A stretch of 64,000 nt of DNA from DATKPE01 sp035524335 (GCA_035524335.1 DATKPE010000041.1:11629-75628), one strand, 5' to 3'; positions 1 to 7,851 are shown, numbered from the stretch's first letter. Translations and numbers: made by a program. The notes: generated by a model not told the origin, from the sequence alone.

Positions 1-57
1 ACGCTGAAAGTCACCGTCGGCGCTTCCGACACCAAAACCGCTGATTTCACGTACTGA
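1..57 (+). CDS. C-terminal tail of an unidentified CDS (truncated by window edge)
   Basis: An open frame enters from the left edge and stops at TGA 55-57, giving the tail TLKVTVGASDTKTADFTY. The alternating polar/hydrophobic pattern ending in an aromatic pair looks like the last strands of a beta-sandwich, such as a carboxypeptidase-regulatory-like domain of a secreted protein. This is a guess from 18 residues only. It lies 103 bases upstream of the oxidase operon on the same strand. Confidence 0.4.
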   Translation, partial: TLKVTVGASDTKTADFTY

Positions 58-77
58 CGTTCTGATTTGATGATCAC

Positions 78-109
78 GCCGGAGTTCCCGCCGCAGGGCG
101 GGATCCGGC
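78..109 (+). terminator. Nested GC-rich hairpin between the first CDS and the oxidase operon
   Basis: GCCGGA (78-83) pairs with TCCGGC (104-109), and inside it CCCGCC (87-92) pairs with GGCGGG (97-102) around a GCAG loop. No T-tract follows, so it is at best an imperfect or factor-assisted terminator. It could instead be an mRNA-processing or stability hairpin. Confidence 0.3.
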
Positions 110-160
110 CTACCTGTCGTACTGCATCATCACATTGCGTTCATTGGGATAGGACCATTC

Positions 161-1933
161 ATGAGCATGACTCACACTGCGCAGGCGGTTGACGAGGCGC
201 ACGGCCACGAACACCGTCAGTCGTTCCTCCGGGCATACGTGTTTTCGACCGATCACAAGGTGATCGGCGTTCAATACGCCATCACCAGCCTCCTGTTTCT
301 CTTTTTCGGTTTTTCCCTGATGATGCTGATGCGGTGGCAGTTAGCCTACCCGGGCGAAGCGCTTCCGTTCATCGGGCGGCTCTTCGGCGACGAGCGCATG
401 CCCGGCGGTGTGATGCTTCCTGAGTTCTATAATCAGCTCGGCGCGATGCACGGCACAATCATGGTTTTTTTAGGCGTCGTACCGCTGAGTGTCGGAGCGT
501 TTGGAAATTACGTCATGCCGCTCCAAATCGGAGCGCCCGACATGGCGTTCCCGAAGCTGAATATGATGAGTTACTGGGTCTATTTTGTCGGCGGAGTCAC
601 GATGCTCATCGGTTTCTTCGTGCCGGGCGGCGCAGCGGCATCGGGATGGACATCCTATCCGCCGCTCTCAGTCATCGCGACGACGGGTCAGACGGTGTGG
701 CTTATCGGCATGGTTTTCCTCATCACGTCCTCGCTCCTCGGGTCCGTTAATTTTATCGTCACGATCCTGCAGCTCCGGGCAAAGGGCCTCTCCTTCATGC
801 GCCTCCCCCTGTTTGTCTGGTCCCAGTTCGTTACATCGTTTCTCCTCCTGCTTGCATTCCCCCCGCTCGAAGCGGCAGGCGTCCTCCAGCTGATGGACAG
901 GCTTGCAGGAACCAGTTTTTTCCTCCCCTCAGGTCTGGTCGTCAGCGGTCAGCCGTTGATGAATACGGGAGGCGGAAGTCCGCTCCTCTGGCAGCATTTA
1001 TTCTGGTTCCTCGCGCATCCCGAAGTGTACGTCCTGATTCTCCCGGCGCTCGGCATCATTGCGGAAATCATCGCCAACAATACCAGGAAACCGGTCTGGG
1101 GCTATCGATCGGTCGTGTATGCCATGATCTTCCTCGGTTTTATGTCGTTCCTCGTCTGGGCGCATCACATGTTCCTGACCGGCATGGGGACGGCGATCAG
1201 TTCATTTTTTCAGACGACGACGATGATTATTTCCATACCGTCGGTCATCATCCTGTCGGCATTTTTCATATCCCTGGTCGGCGGATCTCTCAGGTTCAAC
1301 ACCCCGATGCTCTTCGCACTCGCGTTTCTTCCGATGTTCGGGATCGGCGGACTGACGGGGCTGCCTCTCGGGCTTGCGACATCGGACATCCATCTTCACG
1401 ACACCTATTATGTCATCGGACATTTCCATTACGTGGTTGCGCCGGGCACGATCTTCGGTCTCTTCGCCGGCATTTACTTCTGGTATCCAAAGGTAACCGG
1501 GCGCCGGATGAACGAAACGCTCGGGCGGATCCATTTCTGGGGATCGTTCGTCTGCATGAATCTTATTTTCTTTCCGATGCTCATCCAGGGCCTTGCCGGG
1601 GTATCCCGCCGGCTGTACGACGGGGGCCAGCAGTACGCCCATGCCCAGGGGGTTCTTCATCTCAATGAAGTCATGTCGGTCGCTGCCTGGACCATGGGTG
1701 TCTTCCAGCTGTTTTTTGTCGTGAATTTCTTTTTGAGTTTGAAGACGGGGAAAAAGGCTGCGCCGAACGTCTGGGAGGCAACGACGCTGGACTGGGCGGC
1801 CACGACCTCGCCGCCGCTCGCACACGGTAATTTTGCGGTCGTCCCGCAGGTCTACCACGGTCCGTACGAATACAGCGTCCCCGGCCATGCCGCCGACTTC
1901 ACACCGCAGAACGAGTTTCTCAAGGGATCATAA
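161..1933 (+). CDS. ctaD: Cytochrome c oxidase subunit I, A-family, with altered K-channel
   Basis: Catalytic 12-helix subunit of an aa3-type heme-copper oxidase, 590 residues, in the cytoplasmic membrane. Visible active-site residues are H286 and the cross-link Y290 in HPEVY, H335-H336 (CuB), H421 (heme a3) and H423 (heme a) in HFHYVV, and the Arg pair in GVSRR. The D-channel is intact: APDMAFP Asp and Glu288. The K-channel is not. The stretch that normally reads IPTGIKVFNW reads IPSVIILSAF, with the same spacing to the following GGSLRF, so the invariant Lys is Ile364 and the Thr is Ser361. The channel Ser, normally 15 residues after the HPEVY His, is Ala301. The ATG at 161 has AGGA about 7 bases upstream; ATG 167 is an alternative. 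It is the first gene of an operon running to 7743. The active-site Tyr argues for an O2 reductase rather than a nitric oxide reductase. Confidence 0.96.
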   Translation: MSMTHTAQAVDEAHGHEHRQSFLRAYVFSTDHKVIGVQYAITSLLFLFFGFSLMMLMRWQLAYPGEALPFIGRLFGDERMPGGVMLPEFYNQLGAMHGTIMVFLGVVPLSVGAFGNYVMPLQIGAPDMAFPKLNMMSYWVYFVGGVTMLIGFFVPGGAAASGWTSYPPLSVIATTGQTVWLIGMVFLITSSLLGSVNFIVTILQLRAKGLSFMRLPLFVWSQFVTSFLLLLAFPPLEAAGVLQLMDRLAGTSFFLPSGLVVSGQPLMNTGGGSPLLWQHLFWFLAHPEVYVLILPALGIIAEIIANNTRKPVWGYRSVVYAMIFLGFMSFLVWAHHMFLTGMGTAISSFFQTTTMIISIPSVIILSAFFISLVGGSLRFNTPMLFALAFLPMFGIGGLTGLPLGLATSDIHLHDTYYVIGHFHYVVAPGTIFGLFAGIYFWYPKVTGRRMNETLGRIHFWGSFVCMNLIFFPMLIQGLAGVSRRLYDGGQQYAHAQGVLHLNEVMSVAAWTMGVFQLFFVVNFFLSLKTGKKAAPNVWEATTLDWAATTSPPLAHGNFAVVPQVYHGPYEYSVPGHAADFTPQNEFLKGS

Positions 1934-1934
1934 C

Positions 1935-2519
1935 ATGGAAATCCCCTACACGGTCACCCCCCGCCCGGAAACGGGGCTCTTCAACGCAAAAGCCGGCATC
2001 TGGCTTTTCCTCGCTTCAGAAGTGATGCTCTTCGGAGCGTTGTTCACAACATACATTCTTCTCCGAGTCGGCGCGGTCGTCTGGCCACACGGCGAGCTTG
2101 ATGTCCCGCTGGCCACGGTGAATACCGCAGTCCTGATCAGCTCGAGCATTACAATGGTCATGGCGTGGGCCTCTCTGAAGATGAACGACTTTAAAAAATA
2201 CAGACGGTACATGGGCCTGACGATCCTCCTCGGGATCTGTTTCCTTATCATCAAGGGTTTCGAGTACGCGCATCATTTCGCTTCGGGCGAACTGCCGAAC
2301 AAGAGCACATTTCTCGCAATATACTTTACGCTGACCGGACTGCACGGGCTCCACGTTATCGGAGGCATGATCGTGAACAGTTACTTCTGGGGACCCGGGA
2401 GCAGGATGTGGAAAACGGAACCTGAGAGGTTCACCAACAGAATCGAGGTCGCCGGGTTATACTGGCACTTCGTGGACCTTGTCTGGATTTTCCTCTTCCC
2501 GGTTCTTTATCTTTTATAA
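1935..2519 (+). CDS. ctaE: Cytochrome c oxidase subunit III (short form)
   Basis: 194-residue membrane protein of the COX3 family. The short bacterial form has about five helices and lacks the first two helices of mitochondrial subunit III. Conserved family stretches visible are SEVMLFGALF near the start, the GFEYAHHF segment, LTGLHGLHV and the C-terminal GLYWHFVDLVWIFLF. The start is ATG 1935, one base after the ctaD stop, with AAGGGA at 1922-1927; upstream in-frame extension is only read-through of the ctaD end. It packs against subunit I and helps keep the D-channel proton uptake route stable. Confidence 0.95.
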   Translation: MEIPYTVTPRPETGLFNAKAGIWLFLASEVMLFGALFTTYILLRVGAVVWPHGELDVPLATVNTAVLISSSITMVMAWASLKMNDFKKYRRYMGLTILLGICFLIIKGFEYAHHFASGELPNKSTFLAIYFTLTGLHGLHVIGGMIVNSYFWGPGSRMWKTEPERFTNRIEVAGLYWHFVDLVWIFLFPVLYLL

Positions 2520-2530
2520 TCGGAGACACC

Positions 2531-2851
2531 ATGGAAGCGACAAACACGCACGACATCGATATAAAAAAACATGTGCGCACCTACGTGCTGGTCTTCGTAT
2601 CCCTTCTGGCGCTGACGCTTGTCACCGTTACCGTCTCCTATCTGCATCTGGAGATGCGGGCGGCGATTTTCGTCGCGCTCACGATCGCGACGGTGAAGGG
2701 CTCTCTGGTCGCCTGTTATTTTATGCATCTTATTTCGGAGAAACGGCTCATTTATTCAACCCTCATCCTGACGGCCTTCTTTTTCGTCGTCCTCATGTGG
2801 CTGCCGCTTTTTGCCCATTCAAATCCGATTATCTATAAAAATGTCCCTTAA
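2531..2851 (+). CDS. ctaF: Cytochrome c oxidase subunit IV, prokaryotic type
   Basis: 106-residue protein with three predicted membrane helices, of the bacterial COX4_pro family (CtaF/CoxD-like). Visible family features are a short hydrophilic N-terminus, a KGSLVACYFMHL stretch (family: K(A/G)xLVxxYFMHL) and a C-terminal hydrophobic helix. It lies 11 bases after ctaE with GGAG upstream of the ATG. In the complex it is a small structural subunit without cofactors. Confidence 0.9.
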   Translation: MEATNTHDIDIKKHVRTYVLVFVSLLALTLVTVTVSYLHLEMRAAIFVALTIATVKGSLVACYFMHLISEKRLIYSTLILTAFFFVVLMWLPLFAHSNPIIYKNVP

Positions 2852-3047
2852 ATCGTTTCATATTTTTTTCATCGCCGTTTCCTCGCTCCTCGCCTTCGGG
2901 TTCGCGTACTGGCTCTTCCGGCAATATGCCGAACGAAGCGGGGCCACGCTCCTGCTGTTCGGATTCACGTCCGTGCTTGTCGGGACCGGGTTGATCTTCT
3001 ACGGAATACGATTTTTAAAAAAACTAAAACACGTGAGTTATTTATGA
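2841..3047 (+). CDS. Small two-helix membrane protein in the oxidase operon
   Basis: 68 residues beginning MSLKSFHIFF, with two hydrophobic helices (about 5-23 and 31-52) separated by a polar RQYAERSG turn, and a basic C-terminus. The chosen ATG at 2841 overlaps the end of ctaF by 11 bases and no good ribosome site is visible, so translation is probably coupled to ctaF. I do not recognise a family. Position between subunits IV and II suggests an oxidase assembly or accessory role, by context only. Confidence 0.6.
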   Translation: MSLKSFHIFFIAVSSLLAFGFAYWLFRQYAERSGATLLLFGFTSVLVGTGLIFYGIRFLKKLKHVSYL

Positions 3048-3349
3048 ACCCGATCGCGCGCGGAATGTACGTCACCCTGCTGATACTCACCGTCGTGAGC
3101 GCCTCTGCGGCGTGCCCGGCATGTTACGGCGCGAAAGATTCGCCCATGACCGCCGGGATGAACACTGCGATCCTCGTGATGCTCGGCATCACCGGAGTGG
3201 TCCTGTCTCTGTTTCTCGGCGCGGCGGTATATTTCTGGCGCCGTGGCCGACGTCACCGTATGATGCTCTCGGACAAGCTGTTCGTCAATAGGGAGGGTCA
3301 ATTATTCGTTACCAACGTTAAAGGAATTCCTGAATGGAACAATTCCTAG
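3044..3349 (+). CDS. Small membrane protein with CPAC motif in the oxidase operon
   Basis: 101 residues. An N-terminal hydrophobic segment (about 6-23) ends at SASAACPACYG, followed by a second helix (about 39-66), an RRGRRHR positive cluster and a cytoplasmic tail. The CxxC pair would face the periplasm just after the first segment, and there is no following His, so it is not a c-type heme site. The ATG overlaps the upstream stop as ATGA, and the end overlaps coxB by 16 bases, indicating tight coupling. A copper- or thiol-related assembly function for CuA is a reasonable inference from motif and neighbours; I do not recognise the family. Confidence 0.65.
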   Translation: MNPIARGMYVTLLILTVVSASAACPACYGAKDSPMTAGMNTAILVMLGITGVVLSLFLGAAVYFWRRGRRHRMMLSDKLFVNREGQLFVTNVKGIPEWNNS

Positions 3350-4695
3350 GACTCCCTCCGGTCGCCTCCGCCCACGGGTCGGATATCGATCACCTGATCG
3401 GACTTGTGCATTGGCTCATGGTGGTCCTCTTCGTCGGATGGGGCATATTCTATGTCTACACCCTTCTTCGGTACCGGAAATCGAGAAATCCGCGTGCCAA
3501 TTATACCGGGGTTAAAAGCCATATCTCCAGCTACCTCGAAGTCGGCGTTCTCGTGGTCGAAGTCGTCCTCCTCCTCGGCTTCTCCATTCCACTCTGGTCG
3601 AAACGTGTCGACGCGTTTCCCGAAGAGAATAAATCAACCGTTGTGCATATCGTCGCCGAACAGTTCGCATGGAATGTCCACTATCCCGGGCCGGACGGCA
3701 TATTCGGCAAACGGGCGATATCCCTCGTCGACGCTGAAAATCCCCTCGGTCTCGACAGGACCGACCCCGACGCGAAGGACGACATCACGACCATTAACCA
3801 GCTTGTTTTGCCGGTGGGAAAACCGGTCATCATCTATCTTACCTCAAAGGATGTCATCCACAGCCTGAACCTGCCCCTCTTCCGGGTGAAGCAGGATGCA
3901 ATTCCCGGAATGTCGATCCCGGTCTGGTTCGTACCGACAAAAACGACCGCCCAAGTGCGGGAGGAACTGACCCGATCCTATTCCGTCGCCGAGGCGATGA
4001 AGCAGGTCCGCTCCGTACAGATCCCCCAGGTGCAGACGTCAGCCCTCTCCCGCGGCATGTCGATGGACGATCAAATGGTCATGCAGGATTACGCCGACAC
4101 CCAGGGGACAGGCATCGTATCGAAAGGCGACAGGCTGACCGGAGACAACGTGCAGAAACTCCTCGACGGCGGCGTCACTAAGGTCACATCGCGCAGGTCG
4201 ACGTCGATGGATAAATATCTCACCCACCGGGAAGTGAAAGATCAGAGCGGCACGATGGTCCTCGGAAGGAACGAATCGCTTACTGACGATGCCGTCACAA
4301 AACTCGCGGAAGCCGGCGTGCGGGAAGTCGAGGTTCGCCCGGCTGCGAACATGGACACCTACATGGTGATGCAGAATTACGCCGACAAATCGGGTACCGC
4401 GATCGCGGTGAAAGGCGACATCATTACCGACGAAATGCTCTCGAAATTCTCGGATGCGGGAATAGACAATATCCAGATCGCCCCCTCCACGCCGACAGAA
4501 ATCGCCTGCGCACAGCTCTGCGGTCTCGGGCACTACCGGATGCGCGGATATATCAATGTCGTGACACCGGAAGAATACCGGAAATGGATCAGCGACCAGG
4601 AGGCCGCGCTCGCACCTCCGCCCGCTGACACAGTCCAGCATGGCACCGCAGATTCAACAGCCGCGGCCTTCTCCGGCGGCGGGAGCAACAATTGA
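3334..4695 (+). CDS. coxB: Cytochrome c oxidase subunit II with large repeat insertion in the CuA domain
   Basis: 453 residues against roughly 200-350 for usual subunit II proteins. Two transmembrane helices lie near residues 20-45 and 68-88. The cupredoxin CuA domain starts around 104 and supplies H176 (SKDVIHSLN) and then C392, C396, H400 and M403 in CAQLCGLGHYRM, so all CuA ligands are present. Between the VPTKTT strand (about 200-205) and TEIACAQLC (388-396), normally almost contiguous, about 180 residues are inserted. They comprise a polar linker (206-243) and three 48-residue repeats (244-387). The C-terminus is a low-complexity Ala/Pro/Gly tail without a cytochrome c domain. The gene sits downstream of subunits I, III and IV, the reverse of the common II-I-III-IV order. 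It overlaps both neighbours. Confidence 0.95.
   Translation: MEQFLGLPPVASAHGSDIDHLIGLVHWLMVVLFVGWGIFYVYTLLRYRKSRNPRANYTGVKSHISSYLEVGVLVVEVVLLLGFSIPLWSKRVDAFPEENKSTVVHIVAEQFAWNVHYPGPDGIFGKRAISLVDAENPLGLDRTDPDAKDDITTINQLVLPVGKPVIIYLTSKDVIHSLNLPLFRVKQDAIPGMSIPVWFVPTKTTAQVREELTRSYSVAEAMKQVRSVQIPQVQTSALSRGMSMDDQMVMQDYADTQGTGIVSKGDRLTGDNVQKLLDGGVTKVTSRRSTSMDKYLTHREVKDQSGTMVLGRNESLTDDAVTKLAEAGVREVEVRPAANMDTYMVMQNYADKSGTAIAVKGDIITDEMLSKFSDAGIDNIQIAPSTPTEIACAQLCGLGHYRMRGYINVVTPEEYRKWISDQEAALAPPPADTVQHGTADSTAAAFSGGGSNN
4063..4494 (+). repeat. Three tandem 48-codon repeats inside coxB
   Basis: Residues 244-291, 292-339 and 340-387 of CoxB align without gaps at a period of exactly 48 residues (144 bases). 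Each unit begins MD, has a D-x-x-GT turn near positions 11-16, a (K)GDxLTxD-like turn at 21-28, then a helix-like xxxKLxxxGV and a VxxR strand. The repeats have diverged at the DNA level, so the duplication is old and under protein-level selection. The pattern superficially recalls the G-x-I-T-(D/E)-x-x-x-x-x-L-x-x-x-G-I-x-x-V motif of RNA polymerase beta-prime, but that is only a resemblance. Confidence 0.85.
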
Positions 4696-5738
4696 CCGGA
4701 ACGAAAAACCTCCATCGGTTTATCCTCTTTACGACGATCTGCACATTCGTCCTCCTGATCGCCGGTGGATTGGTAACGAGCACGTCCTCCGGTCTCTCCG
4801 TACCCGACTGGCCGACCACCTACGGCCGGTTCATGTTCTCCTACCCGCTCGATCAGATGGTCGGGGGGATATTGTATGAACACACGCACCGCATGATCGC
4901 GTCGATCGTCGGCTTTCTGACCGTCATCGCCGCGTTCTGGACCTGGCGGCGCGAGGAACGGAAATGGGTCAGAATCCTCGGACTCGCCGCCCTCGGCGCA
5001 ATCCTCCTCCAGGGACTGCTCGGCGGACTAACCGTCCTCTTTCTGCTTCCGACGACGATTTCGGCCAGCCACGCCACCCTCGCCCAGACGTTCTTCATGA
5101 TCATGGTGATCCTCTCGGTGGTCACTTCGTCCTGGTGGAAAACCGCACCGGCCCCGCTTGAAACTCCGGGCGGCGTCCGGCTCAGGGCGCTCACCCTGTG
5201 GACGACAGCCGCCATATATGTCCAGCTCATCCTGGGGGCTGTAATGCGGCATATGGACGCCGGACTTGCCGTGCCGACGATTCCGCTCGCGTACGGTCAG
5301 CTGTTTCCATCACTCTCACCGGCGGCGCTGGATCAGTACAGCCGCTATCTCATCGATTCAAATCTGCGGCTCGCTGCGGACGGCACGCTGACCGCCGGCC
5401 AGATCGTCATTCACCTTCTCCACCGCTACTGGGCGGTGATCGTCGCTCTTTCCGTCGGCGCCAGCGTGTTCGCCTCGCTCCGACGGCGCGGTCAGTTCAG
5501 GCAGGGCGTCGGTGTGGCGGTTCTCCTGTTTGTCCTCCTTCTCATCCAGGTGGCCCTCGGGATTCTGACAGTTCTCAGCGGCAAGGGAGTGGAAATCACC
5601 ACAGCCCACGTCGCGACCGGCGCCGCACTCCTCGGCACATCCCTTCTTCTCCACCTGCATGCGCGCAGACGGTTCGCCGTCGGGGCGGCAGACCCGGCCA
5701 TCGATCTCCGGCCCGCCGTCGGAAAGGCGCTGTCTTGA
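4692..5738 (+). CDS. ctaA: Heme A synthase
   Basis: 348-residue, eight-helix membrane enzyme of the CtaA/COX15 family that oxidises the C8 methyl of heme O to the formyl group of heme A. The heme-ligand and active-site motifs are visible: EHTHR in the first half, ISASHATLAQ, then IHLLHRYW and TTAHVATGA in the second half. An SSGLSVPDWPTTYG loop matches the family. Translation starts at TTG 4692, overlapping the coxB stop as TTGA, with GGGAG upstream. Its place directly after coxB fits a role in supplying the oxidase cofactor. Confidence 0.93.
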   Translation: MTGTKNLHRFILFTTICTFVLLIAGGLVTSTSSGLSVPDWPTTYGRFMFSYPLDQMVGGILYEHTHRMIASIVGFLTVIAAFWTWRREERKWVRILGLAALGAILLQGLLGGLTVLFLLPTTISASHATLAQTFFMIMVILSVVTSSWWKTAPAPLETPGGVRLRALTLWTTAAIYVQLILGAVMRHMDAGLAVPTIPLAYGQLFPSLSPAALDQYSRYLIDSNLRLAADGTLTAGQIVIHLLHRYWAVIVALSVGASVFASLRRRGQFRQGVGVAVLLFVLLLIQVALGILTVLSGKGVEITTAHVATGAALLGTSLLLHLHARRRFAVGAADPAIDLRPAVGKALS

Positions 5739-6667
5739 ACGCCGATACAAAAGTACTCGCCACACCTCTGCCGAAAACCCGGGCCCGGGCGCTTGACTAT
5801 CTGGATCTCATGAAACCGGAACTCACGGGTCTCTCTGTCCTGACCGCCCTCTGCGGATTTTATCTCGGCTCCGGCGGCACATTCCAGACCCTTCTGTTCC
5901 TTCACACCGCCCTCGGAACGCTGCTCGTTGGCGGAGGTGCCGGTGCGCTCAATCAGTTCATCGAGCGGCGATTCGATGCACTCATGCGGAGAACCGAGCA
6001 CCGGCCGCTCCCCTCCGGCCGCCTGTTCCCCGCCGAGGCAGCTCTTTTCGGCGCTATTCTTTCGGCCGCGGGGATTGCAGAGCTGGCGATCTTCGTGAAC
6101 CTGCTCACCGGTTTTCTCGCGTTCCTCACATGGAGCAGTTATCTTTTTCTTTACACTCCTCTGAAGCGCATGACGGCCTTCTCGACGATCATCGGAGGTA
6201 TTCCGGGGGCGCTTCCTCCCGTCATGGGCTGGACCGCTGTCCGGCAGGGACTCACGGCGGAGGCCTGGGTGCTTTTTGCCATCCTTTTCTGTTGGCAGAT
6301 GCCGCATTTTTTCTCCCTCGCATGGATGTATCGCAGGGACTATGCACGTGCCGGATTCAAGATACTCTCTGTCCACGACAATGACGGGACCCGCACCGGG
6401 CGGCGCATACTGCTGTTTTCGCTTCTCCTGCTCCCGGTCAGTGCGGCCCCGGCATTTATCAACCTGACCGGTCCTTCGTCGCTCTATTTCGCCCTCCTGC
6501 TGGGCGGGCCGTTTCTGTTCTATGCCGTGCGGCTTCTCCACCAGGCAGGCCTTCGCCTTCCCGAATCCCAGCTTCTGGTTAACCGATACGCCAGAAGGAT
6601 GTTTTACACTTCTCTTGTCTACCTCCCGATCCTGATGTTGGTCCTGTCGATCGACAAACTCCGGTGA
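5735..6667 (+). CDS. ctaB: Protoheme IX farnesyltransferase (heme O synthase)
   Basis: 310-residue UbiA-family prenyltransferase making heme O from heme B and farnesyl diphosphate, the step before CtaA. The two Asp-rich regions are visible: NQFIERRFDALMRRTEHRPL (prenyl-diphosphate site) and YRRDYARAGFKILSVHD. Nine or so membrane helices are predicted. The start is TTG 5735, overlapping the ctaA stop as TTGA, the same coupling as coxB/ctaA; the frame is open further upstream only because of high GC. Confidence 0.94.
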   Translation: MNADTKVLATPLPKTRARALDYLDLMKPELTGLSVLTALCGFYLGSGGTFQTLLFLHTALGTLLVGGGAGALNQFIERRFDALMRRTEHRPLPSGRLFPAEAALFGAILSAAGIAELAIFVNLLTGFLAFLTWSSYLFLYTPLKRMTAFSTIIGGIPGALPPVMGWTAVRQGLTAEAWVLFAILFCWQMPHFFSLAWMYRRDYARAGFKILSVHDNDGTRTGRRILLFSLLLLPVSAAPAFINLTGPSSLYFALLLGGPFLFYAVRLLHQAGLRLPESQLLVNRYARRMFYTSLVYLPILMLVLSIDKLR

Positions 6668-6715
6668 CCGGGCAGGTGTCCGCAGGGGCAAACGGCAATC
6701 CTGGATAAAGACGAC

Positions 6716-7333
6716 GTGAAACGACGGACCCTGGCATATATCATTCCCGTTTTTCTACTTCCGCTTCTCCTCGGCGTCGGCATCCTCGGATACTGGTATT
6801 ACACCGTCCGCCTGGAGAAGAAGATCCTTCTTCCTCACTACGGAGCGGTCCCTTCTTTCAGCCTGACGACGGAGCGCGCGGAAACGTATACGCACCGGGA
6901 CTTCCGGGGAAACGTTCACATCGTCGATTTCATCTTTACGCAATGCGGCGGCAGCTGTCCGGTCATGAGCTCGAAAATGCACGATCTGCAGGACACCTTT
7001 TCCATCGACGCTCACCTGAAACTCCTCTCGTTTTCCGTCGATCCGGTGAACGACACTCCTCCCGTTCTGGCGGGTTACGCCGAATCCTACCGGGCCGCTT
7101 CGGGGCGCTGGACTTTTCTGACGGGACCCCGGGATACCATTTTCTCCCTGATCCGGGGCGGGTTTCATCTCGGTGTCGATAACGACAGCACGAACGGAAT
7201 CATGCACAGTGAAAAATTTGTTCTTGTCGACTACGATGGAGAGATCAGGGGATATTACGACAGCGGTGACGAGCAGTCGATGCACGCGCTGATCAGCGAT
7301 GCCCGTAGTCTTCTCCGGAACACAGACCAATGA
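6716..7333 (+). CDS. SCO1/SenC family copper chaperone
   Basis: 205 residues with an N-terminal membrane anchor (about 6-30) and a periplasmic thioredoxin-fold domain. The copper/redox motif CGGSCP (family CxxxCP) follows VDFIFTQ, and the third ligand is the His in GIMHSEKF. Such proteins deliver copper to, or reduce, the CuA site of subunit II, which fits its place in the oxidase operon. GTG 6716 is used as start, 48 bases after ctaB. Confidence 0.93.
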   Translation: MKRRTLAYIIPVFLLPLLLGVGILGYWYYTVRLEKKILLPHYGAVPSFSLTTERAETYTHRDFRGNVHIVDFIFTQCGGSCPVMSSKMHDLQDTFSIDAHLKLLSFSVDPVNDTPPVLAGYAESYRAASGRWTFLTGPRDTIFSLIRGGFHLGVDNDSTNGIMHSEKFVLVDYDGEIRGYYDSGDEQSMHALISDARSLLRNTDQ

Positions 7334-7743
7334 TAGACGCTCTTCCAGCCGTCAACGCCTGTCTCAACGCGGCGAGCGCCATCCTCCTTCTGGCCGGCCG
7401 CCGGAAAGCCAGGGCGGGGAAACGGATCGCCCACAAGCGGCTGATGATATCCGCATTCGCGGTCTCCTCCCTGTTTCTTGTTTCATATATCACGTACCAC
7501 GCATTTCACGGAACGACCCGTTTTCCAGGTTCGGGGTTCATCAGACCGGTCTATTTTGCGATCCTCGGATCGCACACTCTTCTCGCCGCCGCGGTCGTCC
7601 CGCTCGTCCTGATTTCTCTCGCCAGGGGCCTGAAAGACCGGATTCCGGCCCACCGGAACATTGCAAGAATCGCTTATCCCGTCTGGCTGTACGTTTCCGT
7701 CACCGGGGTGGTCATTTATATCATGCTCTACCGTCTTTTCTGA
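7330..7743 (+). CDS. DUF420 / CtaM-like oxidase maturation membrane protein
   Basis: 137 residues with four predicted helices and conserved His residues in ITYHAFHG, GSHTLL and PAHRNIARI, matching the DUF420 family (YozB/CtaM in Firmicutes, needed for maturation of aa3-type oxidases). The ATG overlaps the Sco stop as ATGA. It is the last gene of the oxidase operon; no clear T-tailed terminator follows. Confidence 0.82.
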   Translation: MIDALPAVNACLNAASAILLLAGRRKARAGKRIAHKRLMISAFAVSSLFLVSYITYHAFHGTTRFPGSGFIRPVYFAILGSHTLLAAAVVPLVLISLARGLKDRIPAHRNIARIAYPVWLYVSVTGVVIYIMLYRLF

Positions 7744-7790
7744 CGGACAGTCATTCGGATCCGGTGCGGGATCCACGGCGGCAGGGGGTC

Positions 7791-7819
7791 TTGACAATAA
7801 GGGAAAAAGTGACTATTGT
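7791..7819 (+). promoter_or_regulatory. Promoter of the trp-aro operon
   Basis: TTGACA (7791-7796) and TATTGT (7814-7819) are separated by exactly 17 bases, a near-consensus housekeeping promoter. Transcription would start near 7826, about 25 bases before the leader-peptide ATG and about 130 before the attenuator hairpin. Confidence 0.7.
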
Positions 7820-7851
7820 AAAGAAGCGCCATGCGACACACCCGAATACAT

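Noticed and set aside
1061..1252. CtaD as a nitric oxide reductase because of the missing K-channel Lys
   Set aside because: The cross-link Tyr in HPEVY, the D-channel residues and a CuA-bearing subunit II are present, which fits an oxygen reductase better.
4063..4494. CoxB repeats as an assembly or frameshift artefact
   Set aside because: The three units are clearly diverged at DNA level, stay in frame with exact 144-base period, and the downstream CuA loop is intact.
7757..7774. GGATCC...GGATCC inverted repeat after the DUF420 gene as an operon terminator
   Set aside because: Only a 6-bp stem with no T-tract; GGATCC is self-complementary and common in GC-rich DNA.
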